From Actinoplanes oryzae (GTDB taxonomy: Bacteria > Actinomycetota > Actinomycetes > Mycobacteriales > Micromonosporaceae), in assembly GCF_030757795.1 (NCBI RefSeq), contig NZ_JAUQWH010000034.1:1-64000 (forward strand): 64,000 bases of DNA, given 5' to 3'. Position 1 is the stretch's first letter. Each line of letters opens with the position of its first letter. Shown here piece by piece: positions 15,338 through 24,954 of this stretch. The position numbers and the translations under genes are program-made. The notes below the pieces were generated by a model. That model was not told the origin of the DNA. It saw nothing but the letters and a program-made list of their open reading frames with translations, and searched no databases.

Positions 15338-16210
15338 CTAGCGAGCCAAGTGCCCGCACCGAGCCACGCCCGGGGGCGGGGGCGGGCCTGTGCTGGCGCG
15401 GGCCCGGACCTGGACCGGGGGGCCGGGATAGATGCGGCGGGGCGCGCCGCGCAGGACGTCCAGCACGGCCTCGCCGAGCAGGCGGCCGTGGTCGTGGACG
15501 TCGATGCTCAGGGCGGACAGGGGCGGCGCCGCCAGTTCGCACAGGGCCGAGTCGTCGCAGGCGAGGAGGCTGACGCGGGCGGGGACGGGCACGCCGGAGC
15601 GGATCAGGTCCTCCTCGGCCGCCACGGCCATGACGTCGTTGTCGAAGACGATCGCGGTGGGGGCGGCGGGGCCGGCGAGCAGACGGCGGGCGGCGCGGAT
15701 GCCCGCCTCCGCGCTGTAGTCGGCCTCGACGATGCGCAGCTCGAGCCGGGCCCGGGAGCCGTAGGCGCGCATCGCGGCCGAGCGCTCGGCGGTGTGCAGC
15801 AGCTCCGCCGGGCCGCTGACCCGGCCGATGGCGCGGTGACCGAGGCCGCCCAGCAGCCGCAGGCCGGCCGTGAGCGCCCCGGCGGTGTCGGTGACCACGC
15901 TGCTCAGGCCGGCGGGTCCGGCGTAGCGGCCCGCGACGACGGCGGGCAGGCCGAGCGCGGCCAGGCGGGCCGGGCGTACGTCGCCGTGGACGAGGTTGAC
16001 CACGACGACCGCGTCGGCGGCGTGGTCGGCGGCCCAGCGCTCGTAGGTGGCCAGCTCGGCCGCCGCGTCCTCGACCACCAGCAGCAGGACCCCCGCGCCG
16101 GCCGGCAGGAGCACCTCCTCGAGACCGGCGAGCAGCTCGAGGAAGAAGGGCTCGACGCCGACCCGGGGCGCCAGGGCCGAGGTGAGCACGAGGCCTATCG
16201 TTCCGGGCAT
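15338..16210 (-). CDS. LacI/PBP-type sugar-sensing domain without a DNA-binding domain
   Basis: A 290-residue protein that aligns with the effector-binding core of LacI/GalR regulators. It begins directly with TIGLVLTSALAPRVGVEPFFLELLAGLEE, where a LacI protein would be at about residue 60. It has family features such as GHRAIGRVSG, AIVFDNDVMAVAAEEDL, VSLLACDDSALCELAAPPLSALSID and RRIYPGPPVQVRA. No helix-turn-helix precedes it, because the upstream sequence is the divergent promoter of the ROK gene. It also lacks a signal peptide, so it is not a transporter binding protein. Either the HTH was lost, or it acts as a ligand sensor with another protein, for example the ROK regulator. Confidence 0.75.
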   Translation of the reverse strand: MPGTIGLVLTSALAPRVGVEPFFLELLAGLEEVLLPAGAGVLLLVVEDAAAELATYERWAADHAADAVVVVNLVHGDVRPARLAALGLPAVVAGRYAGPAGLSSVVTDTAGALTAGLRLLGGLGHRAIGRVSGPAELLHTAERSAAMRAYGSRARLELRIVEADYSAEAGIRAARRLLAGPAAPTAIVFDNDVMAVAAEEDLIRSGVPVPARVSLLACDDSALCELAAPPLSALSIDVHDHGRLLGEAVLDVLRGAPRRIYPGPPVQVRARASTGPPPPPGVARCGHLAR

Positions 16211-16254
16211 CGGCCGCCCCCTGTCCCGTCCAGTGAAGTCTGTCGATCCATTAT

Positions 16255-16263
16255 CTTAAGCTG
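16255..16263. promoter_or_regulatory. CTTAAGCTG motif at the ROK start, candidate autoregulatory site
   Basis: CTTAAG (16255-16260) followed by CTG lies immediately before the GTG start of the ROK gene. The same 9-mer recurs upstream of the binding-protein gene of the adjacent transporter (22631-22639). AT-rich six-base palindromes are rare in this GC-rich sequence. Confidence 0.45.
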
Positions 16264-17400
16264 GTGAAGGAACGGCGGACGGGGGCGCGCGAGGCCGTCC
16301 TCGACGCGATCCGGGCCGCCGAGCCGCTGAGCCGGGTCGAGCTGGCCGCGATGACCGGGCTCACCGAGGCGTCGATCTCCACCACCGTGCGCAAGCTGCT
16401 GGGCGAGGGTCTCGTGGTCGAGACCGGCCGCACGCCGACCGGCGGCAAGCCGCGGACACTGCTGCGGCTCGACCCGGCCGCGCGCATCGCGGTCGGCGTG
16501 CACCTGGACGAGGACGTCACCACGTACGTGCTGACCGGCCAGACCGGCGGCGTCATCTCCCGGATGACCCGGCCCGCGGCCCCGGCCGGCGCCGGCGCCG
16601 CAGACCTCGTCCGCCGCCTGGCCGCCGACGTCGGGAGCCTGGTGGACGGCTCGGGCGTCGACCGCGTCCGCTGCCTGGGCATCGGCCTGGTCGGCGCCGA
16701 TCCGCGCCTGGCGAGGGACCACGACCTGACCGAGGCGACCGGCTGGCCGGTGCTGCTGGAGAACGCCGCGACCGCGGCCGCCGTCGGGGAGTACTGGGTG
16801 GCGCGGGTGGAGGCGGCGCGGCCGTTCGCGGCGCTCTATCTGGGCAGCGGGCTGGGGGCGGGCATCGTGGCAGGCGGGGAGCCGTTGCGGGGCAGCCACA
16901 CGCGCGCCGGGGAGTTCGGTCACCTGTGCCTGCAGGTCGACGGGCCGGCCTGCTGGTGCGGCAGCCGCGGGTGCCTCGAGGCCCTGGCCGGGCCGCAGGT
17001 CGTGGTGGAGGCCGCGCGGGCCGATCCGGTCGCGGCCGGTGAGGCGGGTCTCGGCGCCGCGCGGAGCACGGTCGCGGACTTCGCCGCCGTCGCGCGGGCC
17101 GCCCGGGCCGGTGCGCCCGCCTGCCGGGCCCTGCTCGACGACTCGGCCCGCTATGTGGCCGCCGCCGCCGAGTCGCTGGTCAACCTGGTCGACGTGGACC
17201 TGCTCGTGCTGACCGGGCCAGGCTTCGCCGCGGCCTCGTTCGTCTACGCGCCCGCGATCACCGCCCGGCTGGGCCCCGCCGACGCCCGCACCTGGCACCG
17301 ATCCGTCTCGGTCACGGTCTCCCTCGCCGCGGCCACGGCCTCCGCCACCGGCGCCGCGGCTCTGGTCCTGCAAGAAGCCCTGCGCAGCGGACAGCAATAG
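16264..17400 (+). CDS. ROK-family transcriptional regulator
   Basis: A 378-residue regulator with an N-terminal winged helix (VLDAIRAAEPLSRVELAAMTGLTEASISTTVRKLL, residues 12-46) and a sugar-kinase-like ROK domain. The zinc-binding signature CWCGSRGCLE is present near residue 236, and the ExGH metal-histidine motif appears as GEFGHLCL. The ATP-site DxGxT element is not conserved (VGVHLDEDVTTYV), as expected for a regulator rather than a kinase. It starts with GTG, apparently with little or no leader. It is divergent from the HTH-less LacI-type protein and converges on the five-gene ABC importer, whose promoter shares its CTTAAGCTG motif. Confidence 0.88.
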   Translation: MKERRTGAREAVLDAIRAAEPLSRVELAAMTGLTEASISTTVRKLLGEGLVVETGRTPTGGKPRTLLRLDPAARIAVGVHLDEDVTTYVLTGQTGGVISRMTRPAAPAGAGAADLVRRLAADVGSLVDGSGVDRVRCLGIGLVGADPRLARDHDLTEATGWPVLLENAATAAAVGEYWVARVEAARPFAALYLGSGLGAGIVAGGEPLRGSHTRAGEFGHLCLQVDGPACWCGSRGCLEALAGPQVVVEAARADPVAAGEAGLGAARSTVADFAAVARAARAGAPACRALLDDSARYVAAAAESLVNLVDVDLLVLTGPGFAAASFVYAPAITARLGPADARTWHRSVSVTVSLAAATASATGAAALVLQEALRSGQQ

Positions 17401-17414
17401 CCGGGCCGGAAGGC

Positions 17415-18202
<788 letters not shown>

Positions 18203-18206
<4 letters not shown>

Positions 18207-19057
18207 GCCGTCCCCTCCTGGGCCGGGAGCCGGATGAACGCGCCCCGCGGCCCGGTCAGGCTGGGGAAGGAGCCGAGGAGCCGCCGCGTGTACTCGTGCG
18301 CCGGCCGCCGGTACAGCGTCACCGCGTCGGCCAGCTCCACGATCGCCCCGTCCCGCATCACCGCGATCCGGTCGCTGATCTCCAGCAGCAGCGGCAGGTC
18401 ATGGGTGATGAAGACGACGGCGAAGCCCCGCTCGGCGCGCAGCCGCATGATCTCCCGCAGGATGTCGCGCTGCACCACGACGTCGAGCGCGGTGGTCGGC
18501 TCGTCCAGGATCAGCACCTGCGGCTCGAGCGCCATCGCCATGGCGATCATCACCCGCTGCCGCATGCCGCCCGACAGCTCGTGCGGATAGGCGGACAGCC
18601 GCCCGGGATCCACGCCCACCATGGCCAGCAGCTCCGCACATCGCTCACGCCGGGCCCGGCGGCCCATCCCCGGCCGGTGGGTGGTCAGCACGTCCTCGAG
18701 CTGAGCCCGTACGGAGATGACGGGGTTGAGGGAGTTCATCGCCCCCTGGAACACCATCGCCACCTGGTCCCACCGCACGGCCCGCAGTCGCCGCGGGCCG
18801 AGCCGCTGCCAGTCCACGCCAGTCCCGTCCCGGTCGTGGAACACCGCCGAGCCCCCGGTGATGACGGCGGGCGGCTTGAGCAGGCGCACCAGCCCGTACG
18901 CGAGGGTGCTCTTGCCGCACCCGCTCTCCCCCGCCAGGCCCAGCACCTCGCCGTGGTGCAGCGTGAAGGACACGTCCCGCACGGCGTGCACCACGGGGTC
19001 CCCGGCATAGTCGACGGTGAACCCGCTCACGGTCAGGACGGCCGGTTCGCCGCTCAT
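18203..19057 (-). CDS. Oligopeptide/oligosaccharide-type ABC importer 1, ATPase (DppD-like)
   Basis: A 284-residue ATPase with Walker A GESGCGKST (about residues 39-47), Q-loop VFQGAMNSLNP, signature LSGGMRQRVMIAMAM, Walker B VLILDEPTTALD and the Dpp-type C-terminus RPAHEYTRRLLGSFPSL. The QGAMNSLNP form of the Q-loop is typical of DppD. The ATG start overlaps the permease stop (ATGA). It works as a heterodimer with the DppF-like subunit to drive import through the two permeases encoded upstream. Confidence 0.9.
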
Positions 19058-19917
19058 GAGCGCAGCCGGGGGTTGATGATCTCGTCGATCGAGAAGTTGA
19101 TCAGCGACAGCGCGGCCCCGAAGAGCGCGAGCAGCAGGCCGGGTGGCACGAACCACCACCACGCCCCGAGCCGCAGCGCCAGGCCGTTCTGGGCGAAGTA
19201 GAGCATGGTGCCCCAGGTGAAGGAGCCGGTCGCGCCGAGACCCAGGTACGAGAGCCCGGCCTCCCCCAGGATCGCGAAGATGACCGCGAAGACGACCTGG
19301 GCGGCCAGCAGCGGGACCAGGTTGGGCAGGATCTCGACGGTCAGCACCCGCCACCGTTTCTCGCCGGCCACCCGGGCGGCCAGCACGTAGTCGCGGTTGC
19401 GCAGGCTCAGCGTGGAGCCGCGCAGCACCCGGGCGGAGCCAGCCCAGCCGGTGAGGGACAGGACCAGGGCGACCAGCCACAGGCTGCGGTCCGCCACGTA
19501 GCTGGAGATCACGATGACCAGCGGCAGCCCCGGTATCACCAGCATGATGTTGGTGACCAGGGAGAACAGCTCGTCGACCCAGCCACCGGCGTAGGCCCCG
19601 GCGACGCCGGAGAAGGCCGACAGCAGCAGGGTCAGCACGCCGACTATCACGCCGACGGTCAGCGAGCCGCGCGTCGCGTACGCGAGCTGGGCCAGCACGT
19701 CCTGGCCGGTCTGCGTGGTGCCCAGCAGATGGTCGCGGCCCGGCCCGGTCAGCCCGGCCTCGCTGACCCGCGCCGGGTCGTCCACCAGCCACGGCCCCAC
19801 CAGCCCGAACAGCGCGACGATCCCGGCGAGGACCAGACCCGTACCGAGCTTGCCGGTCAGCCGGGGCCGGCGGAGGCGGACGGCGGGCACCACGGCGTCC
19901 GGCGTGGTCGCGATCAT
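19054..19917 (-). CDS. Oligopeptide/oligosaccharide-type ABC importer 1, permease (DppC-like)
   Basis: A 287-residue permease with about six membrane helices and a DppC-type N-terminal domain ending in GRDHLLGTTQTGQDVLAQL. The EAA loop is RNRDYVLAARVAGEKRWRVLTVEILPNLVPLL, followed by ILGEAGLSYLGLGA. The start is the ATG at 19917, which overlaps the DppB stop. Confidence 0.9.
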   Translation of the reverse strand: MIATTPDAVVPAVRLRRPRLTGKLGTGLVLAGIVALFGLVGPWLVDDPARVSEAGLTGPGRDHLLGTTQTGQDVLAQLAYATRGSLTVGVIVGVLTLLLSAFSGVAGAYAGGWVDELFSLVTNIMLVIPGLPLVIVISSYVADRSLWLVALVLSLTGWAGSARVLRGSTLSLRNRDYVLAARVAGEKRWRVLTVEILPNLVPLLAAQVVFAVIFAILGEAGLSYLGLGATGSFTWGTMLYFAQNGLALRLGAWWWFVPPGLLLALFGAALSLINFSIDEIINPRLRS

Positions 19918-20897
19918 GCGCGGGTCCGTGGGTCGATGACCGAGTGCAGGAGGTCGACCAGCAGGTTGGCGCCGAGCACGGCCAGCGTGATGACCAGGAA
20001 GATGCCCTGCATGAGCGCGTAGTCGTTGCTGTTGACCGAGTCGAGCAGGACCGAGCCGATGCCCGGGTACGAGAAGACCGCCTCGGTGACGATCGATCCG
20101 GCGACGACGAACCCGAGCGAGATGGCGAAGCCCGAGACCGACGGGAGGATCGCGTTGCGGGCCGCGTACGTGCGCATCATCCGGCCGGTCCGCAGGCCCT
20201 TGGCCTCGGCGGTCAGCATGTAGTCGTCGGCGAGGACCGCGACCATCATGTTGCGCATGCCGAGCAGCCAGCCGCCGACCGACGAGATGATGATCGTCAG
20301 CGCGGGCAGGGTGCCGTAGCGGAGCACGGACGCCACGAAGTCCGGGGTCCAGCCGGGTGTCACGGTGTAGACGTCGTAGCCGCCGTTGAGCGGGAACACC
20401 GGCCACACGCTGCCGAAGACGAAGAGCAGGATCAGGGCCAGCCAGAAGTACGGGACGGACTGGAACATCGTCGTGGCCGGGATCAGGTGGTCGAGCCACG
20501 AGCCGCGCCACCAGCCGGCCAGGGTGCCCAGCCCGATGCCGAGCACGAAGGACAGCACGGTGGCCAGTCCGATCAGCCCGATCGTCCACGGCAGGGACTG
20601 CCCGATGACCGAGCCGACCGAGCCGGGGAAGTAGGCCACCGAGACGCCCAGGTCACCCGTGGCCAGGCTGTGCAGGTAGTCCCCGTACTGGGAAAGCAGC
20701 GACCGGCCGGAGCCGGTGCCGAGCAGGGCCTCGACCGACGCGCGGGCCTCCGGGGTGACCGGGCCGCGCTGGCCGAGCCGGGCCAGCAGGATGTCGACGG
20801 GGTCGCCCGGCATGAGCCGCGGGACGACGAAGTTGACGGTGATCGCGGCCCACCCGGCGACCAGGTAGAACCCGAGTTTGCGCAGGAGCTGACGCAC
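19914..20897 (-). CDS. Oligopeptide/oligosaccharide-type ABC importer 1, permease (DppB-like)
   Basis: A 327-residue permease with an N-terminal helix followed by NFVVPRLMPGDPVD (the DppB P-G-D-P motif), about five further helices, and the EAA loop LTAEAKGLRTGRMMRTYAARNAILPSV. The end EAVFSYPGIGSVLLDSV is a family hallmark. The insert between helices 1 and 2, with GSGRSLLSQYGDYLHSLATGDLGVSV, is typical of family-5-dependent systems. It starts 6 bases after the binding-protein gene. Confidence 0.9.
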   Translation of the reverse strand: MRQLLRKLGFYLVAGWAAITVNFVVPRLMPGDPVDILLARLGQRGPVTPEARASVEALLGTGSGRSLLSQYGDYLHSLATGDLGVSVAYFPGSVGSVIGQSLPWTIGLIGLATVLSFVLGIGLGTLAGWWRGSWLDHLIPATTMFQSVPYFWLALILLFVFGSVWPVFPLNGGYDVYTVTPGWTPDFVASVLRYGTLPALTIIISSVGGWLLGMRNMMVAVLADDYMLTAEAKGLRTGRMMRTYAARNAILPSVSGFAISLGFVVAGSIVTEAVFSYPGIGSVLLDSVNSNDYALMQGIFLVITLAVLGANLLVDLLHSVIDPRTRA

Positions 20898-20903
20898 GCC
20901 GGG

Positions 20904-22592
20904 CTACTTGACCGGCTTGAGGTTGCACAGGACGATCGCGTTGTCCCAGACCTTCCACGTGGCCGGCACGGCGTACTGGTTGTTCTCGGCCGGCCAGCCC
21001 GTCGCCCGGCTGGTGTTGAACTCGGTGAGCATCGAGTTGACGTAGATCGGGATGTAGGGCAGGTCGCGCACGATCTCGCGCTGGATGATCCCGTACTGCC
21101 GCTGCTGCGCGTTCTCGTCGCGGGTGCCCGCGGCCGTGGCCAGCGCGGCGTCCACCGCCGGATTGCTGTAGCGGCCGTAGTTGCCGTTGTTGCCCGCGCT
21201 CTCGCCGACCTTGCCCGTGGTCGCGGTCGAGTAGAGCCGGTTGTAGATGTAATAGGGGTTGGCCGACGGCCCCAGGCCGATCGAGTCGAGCGACAGCTGG
21301 AAGGTGCCCCGCACCTCGTTGTTGTTCCACTCGTTCCAGGACAGCTGGGTGGGCTTGAGCTCGATGCCCACCTCCCTGAGCTGCTGCGTCATCGCATCGT
21401 TGAGCGAGATGTAGTCGCTCCAGCCGGTGACGGTCTGGATGGTCAGGGTGAGCCGCTTGCCGTCCTTGCCGCGGATGCCGTCGGCGCCCTTGACCCACCC
21501 GGCCTGGTCTAGGATCCGATTGCCCTGCGCCACGTCGGGGCTGCCGGGGATGGTGACGGTGGCCGGGTCGGCGATCCACTTGCGGTCGCGCCCGGGCAGC
21601 AGCAGCGTCGCCGAGGCCGGTTCCGCGAAGCCGCTGCCGGCCAGCTTGTTCAGCTGGTCCCGGTGGAGCGCGTGAAAGATCGCCTGCCGGACGGCGACGT
21701 CGGTCTGCGGTCCGGTGCAGCCCAGCGCCGCGTTGGAGCAGGTGTAGACCGACGTGGTGAGCAGCGGGGTGTTGACGTACGAGAGGTCCTTCCGGCCCGC
21801 GATGATCTTGTCGAGGCTGGGGATGAAGCTGCTCATCCAGTCGACCTGCCCGGCGGTCAGCGCGGCGCTCGCGGCGTCGGCGTTGGCCAGCTGCAGATAG
21901 CGGACCTCGGCGATCTCCGGCTTGCCCGCCTGCCAGTAGGCCGGGTTCTTCTCGATCACGTACGACTGCGGGGTGAAGGACTTCTTCCGGTACGGGCCGG
22001 TGCCGACCGGGTCGGCGTTGGGCGTCTTACCCGGGTCGCTGATCGTCGTCCACACGTGCTTCGGGACGATCGGCGTGTTGCCGAGCAGGTCGGGCTCGGA
22101 GGCGAACTGCCGGCCCGGGAAGGTGAGCACGGCGGTGTGCGGATCGGGGGCCACCGCCGACGTCAGCTCGACCCCGGACGCGTTGATCGCCGGGGTCCGG
22201 CGGATCAGGTCGAACGTGTAGGCGACGTCCTCGGCGGTGAAGGGCTTGCCGTCGGACCACTGCACGCCGTCGCGCGTGGTGATGGTCAGCTGCTTGCCGT
22301 CCGGGCTCCACGCGAAGGCCGTCGCGAGCATCGGCTGCGGAGCCGCGCCGGTGGCCAGGTTGTAGAAGAACAGCGGCTCGTAGACGAGGCCGAGCGTGGG
22401 CTGCAGCGGGGCGGGCAGGAACGGGTTCCAGCTCTCGGTGACGGTGCCCGAGTTGCCGGCGACCGTGATCGAGCCGGCCGCTCCCCCGCCTCCCGTCCGC
22501 CCGGACGAGCCGCCGGTGCACGCGGCCGCCACCACCAGCGTCACGGTGGCGATCGCCGCGGCTCCGGCGACGCGGTTCGAAGTCCATGCCAT
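20904..22592 (-). CDS. ABC importer 1, family 5 substrate-binding lipoprotein
   Basis: A 562-residue family 5 extracellular solute-binding protein. The signal peptide ends in a lipobox (VVAAAC), followed by a Gly-rich linker. The mature part has the family landmarks SWNPFLPAPLQPTLGLVYEPLFFYN, DGVQWSDGKPFTAEDVAYTFDL and VGTGPYR. The start is the ATG at 22592, 8 bases after AGGGG. The SWNPFxP-type N-terminus occurs in binding proteins for cello-, xylo- and beta-glucan oligosaccharides as well as peptides. With a ROK regulator and a LacI-type sensor next door, oligosaccharide uptake is at least as likely as peptide uptake, but that is inference. Confidence 0.88.
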   Translation of the reverse strand: MAWTSNRVAGAAAIATVTLVVAAACTGGSSGRTGGGGAAGSITVAGNSGTVTESWNPFLPAPLQPTLGLVYEPLFFYNLATGAAPQPMLATAFAWSPDGKQLTITTRDGVQWSDGKPFTAEDVAYTFDLIRRTPAINASGVELTSAVAPDPHTAVLTFPGRQFASEPDLLGNTPIVPKHVWTTISDPGKTPNADPVGTGPYRKKSFTPQSYVIEKNPAYWQAGKPEIAEVRYLQLANADAASAALTAGQVDWMSSFIPSLDKIIAGRKDLSYVNTPLLTTSVYTCSNAALGCTGPQTDVAVRQAIFHALHRDQLNKLAGSGFAEPASATLLLPGRDRKWIADPATVTIPGSPDVAQGNRILDQAGWVKGADGIRGKDGKRLTLTIQTVTGWSDYISLNDAMTQQLREVGIELKPTQLSWNEWNNNEVRGTFQLSLDSIGLGPSANPYYIYNRLYSTATTGKVGESAGNNGNYGRYSNPAVDAALATAAGTRDENAQQRQYGIIQREIVRDLPYIPIYVNSMLTEFNTSRATGWPAENNQYAVPATWKVWDNAIVLCNLKPVK

Positions 22593-22630
22593 CGCGGATC
22601 CCCTCACGTCGGAGCGGGCTTCCGCACATT

Positions 22631-22645
22631 CTTAAGCTGCTTAAG
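22631..22645. promoter_or_regulatory. CTTAAGCTGCTTAAG palindrome upstream of ABC importer 1
   Basis: Two CTTAAG hexamers separated by CTG, 39 bases upstream of the binding-protein start and inside the divergent promoter region between the two importer operons. The left half, CTTAAGCTG, is identical to the motif abutting the ROK gene at 16255-16263, which suggests it is the ROK operator. Confidence 0.55.
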
Positions 22646-22798
22646 TTGCCGCTGTCAAGAGAATGTCATCGATGGGCACCGCTCGCGGGCGGGACGGCAA
22701 GTGCGATGCCGATCACGGGTGTGACGACGCGAACATGGCAGCTAGACCCACCTGTCTCATAGGGTTGACGCCTCAAGGACCAGGAGAGACGAGGACGC

Positions 22799-23473
22799 AT
22801 GACCCAGGCCGAGGCGCACGACAGGTGGCGCGAGGCGCGCCGCCGCAAGGTCACCGCGCCGCAGGGAAATCTGGCGCTGATCGACACGCGCTGGGGCGAG
22901 AGCGACGCCGAGGCCGCGCTCGCGGGGCAGCCCGGCACCGTCACGGCCACCCACCTGCGGCGCACGGACCTGCTCACCGGGCTGGAGCAGCAGGGCATCC
23001 GGCTGTGGGACGCCGACTCGCCCGCGATCCGGGCCTTCGAGGGCATCGACACGTACGCCTATGACCCGGCGTGGGTCCTGCCGGCGCGCTTCGTCGAGGT
23101 GTCCGAGTCGCGCCAGCTGCCGTTCGAGCACCTGCGCGACGAGGGCCGCACCCGCGACCTGGTCGTGCCCGGCGACCTGCACGTCACCATCGCCGGCGAG
23201 GACTACACGTTGAGCGCGTTCGACGACGACGGCACGCTGCTGCTGGTCTTCGGCGATCCGACCAACGGCAAGGAGACGTACGCGACCGGGCGCTTCCTGT
23301 TCGTCGAGCGCCAGGAGACGGTCGAGCTCGACTTCAACCGGGCCTTCGTGCCGCCGTGCGGCTTCTCCGACCACTTCAACTGCCCCCTGCCGCCCCGCCA
23401 GAACCGCATCGCCGTGCCCGTCGAGGCCGGCGAGAAGCTGCCCCTTTTCAGCAAGGAGAACGACCCCCGATGA
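22799..23473 (+). CDS. DUF1684 domain protein, first gene of ABC operon 2
   Basis: A 224-residue soluble protein with the DUF1684 pattern: an internal acidic segment DLHVTIAGEDYTLSAF, then VFGDPTNGKETYATGRFLFVE, and the conserved C-terminal run DFNRAFVPPCGFSDHFNCPLPPRQNRI (two Cys, several Pro). There is no signal peptide, and the function of the family is unknown. It has a good AGGAG ribosome site, and its stop overlaps the ATG of a peptide-binding lipoprotein, so it is part of the importer operon. A role in handling the imported compound is inferred from position only. Confidence 0.85.
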   Translation: MTQAEAHDRWREARRRKVTAPQGNLALIDTRWGESDAEAALAGQPGTVTATHLRRTDLLTGLEQQGIRLWDADSPAIRAFEGIDTYAYDPAWVLPARFVEVSESRQLPFEHLRDEGRTRDLVVPGDLHVTIAGEDYTLSAFDDDGTLLLVFGDPTNGKETYATGRFLFVERQETVELDFNRAFVPPCGFSDHFNCPLPPRQNRIAVPVEAGEKLPLFSKENDPR

Positions 23474-24954
23474 GAAAGACACTCGTAGCGGCCGCCGCCC
23501 TGAGCCTGACGCTGGCGCTCGCGGCCTGCGGGGGCGGCGGCAGCGGCGACACCGCGAAGGGCGGCGACGCCGCGATCATCCAGGTCGGCTCGATGTACGA
23601 GCCGCAGAACCTCGACAACACCGCGGGCGGTGGCCAGGGCGTCACCGAGGCGCTCAACGGCAACGTCTACGAGGGCCTGTTCAAGCTGACCGACGACGGC
23701 AAGGTCGAGCCGCTGCTCGCCCAGGACCAGAAGGTCAGCGACGACGGCCTCACCTACACGTTCACGCTCCGGCCGAACGTCAAGTTTCACTCGGGCAAGG
23801 CGCTGACGAGCAAGGACGTCAAGGCGAGCATCGAGGCCGTGACGGCGGAGAGCTCCAAGTCCGCGCGCAAGTCGAGCCTGCCCGGGATCACGTCGATCGA
23901 GACCCCGGACGACGCGACCGTGGTGGTCAAGCTGGCCACGCGGTCCATCTCGTTCGTCTACAACCTGAGCTACATCTGGATCTTCAACGGCGACGCCAAG
24001 GACCGCACGACCGCCGCCGACGGCACGGGACCGTACCAGCTGGGCGAGTGGAAGCGCGGCTCGACGCTGACGCTGACCCGCAACGACGCCTACTGGGGCA
24101 CCAAGGCCACCAACGCCGGCGTCGTCTTCCACTACTTCACCGACGCGACGGCGCTCAACAACGCGCTGCTCACCAACGCGGTCGACGTGGTGACGAGCGA
24201 GCAGAGCCCGGACGCGCTGTCCCAGTTCGAGAACAACAGCGCCTACAAGGTGAACAACGGCCAGTCGACCACCAAGCTGCTGCTGGCGTTCAACGACAAG
24301 GTCGCGCCGTTCAACGACGTCAAGGTGCGGCAGGCGATCAGCGCCGCGATCGACGACAAGAAGCTGCTCAGCTCGATCTGGGGCGACTACGGCACGCCGA
24401 TCGGCTCGATGGTGCCGCCGAGCGACCCGTGGTACGAGGACCTGACCTCGGTCAACGCCTACGACCCGGAGAAGGCGAAGCAGCTGCTCGGCGGCAGGAC
24501 GCTGGCCTTCACGCTGGACACGCCCAGCTACGACCCGCACCCGACCGCGGCGACCTTCATCAAGTCGGAGCTCGCGAAGGTCGGCGTCACGGTGACCATC
24601 AACACGATCACCGCCGACGAGTGGTACACGAAGGTCTACCAGAAGCACGACTTCCAGGCGACGATGCAGGAGCACGTCAACGACCGGGACGTGGTCTGGT
24701 ACGGCAACCCGGACTTCTACTGGGGCTACGACAACAAGCAGGTCACCCAGTGGATCGACCAGGCCGAGCAGGCCAAGACCGCGGATGAGCAGACGGCGCT
24801 GTTGAAGCAGGCCAACCGGCAGATCGCCGAGGACGCGGCCAGCGACTGGCTCTACCTCTACCCGCAGATCGTGGTGGCCTCGTCGAAGCTGACCGGCTAC
24901 CCGGTGAACGGCCTCAACTCGCAGTTCTACGCGTACGGGATCAGCAAGAGCTGA
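23470..24954 (+). CDS. ABC importer 2, family 5 substrate-binding lipoprotein
   Basis: A 494-residue family 5 solute-binding protein with a lipoprotein signal (LALAAC) and a Gly/Ser-rich linker. Landmarks are YEPQNLDNTAGGGQGVTEALNGNVYEGLF, LRPNVKFHSGKALTSKDV, ADGTGPYQLGEWKRG, FNDVKVRQAISAAIDDKKLL and the C-terminal WLYLYPQIVVAS. This matches the dipeptide/oligopeptide branch better than the sugar branch. The start overlaps DUF1684 (ATGA) and the stop overlaps the first permease (TGATG). Confidence 0.9.
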   Translation: MRKTLVAAAALSLTLALAACGGGGSGDTAKGGDAAIIQVGSMYEPQNLDNTAGGGQGVTEALNGNVYEGLFKLTDDGKVEPLLAQDQKVSDDGLTYTFTLRPNVKFHSGKALTSKDVKASIEAVTAESSKSARKSSLPGITSIETPDDATVVVKLATRSISFVYNLSYIWIFNGDAKDRTTAADGTGPYQLGEWKRGSTLTLTRNDAYWGTKATNAGVVFHYFTDATALNNALLTNAVDVVTSEQSPDALSQFENNSAYKVNNGQSTTKLLLAFNDKVAPFNDVKVRQAISAAIDDKKLLSSIWGDYGTPIGSMVPPSDPWYEDLTSVNAYDPEKAKQLLGGRTLAFTLDTPSYDPHPTAATFIKSELAKVGVTVTINTITADEWYTKVYQKHDFQATMQEHVNDRDVVWYGNPDFYWGYDNKQVTQWIDQAEQAKTADEQTALLKQANRQIAEDAASDWLYLYPQIVVASSKLTGYPVNGLNSQFYAYGISKS

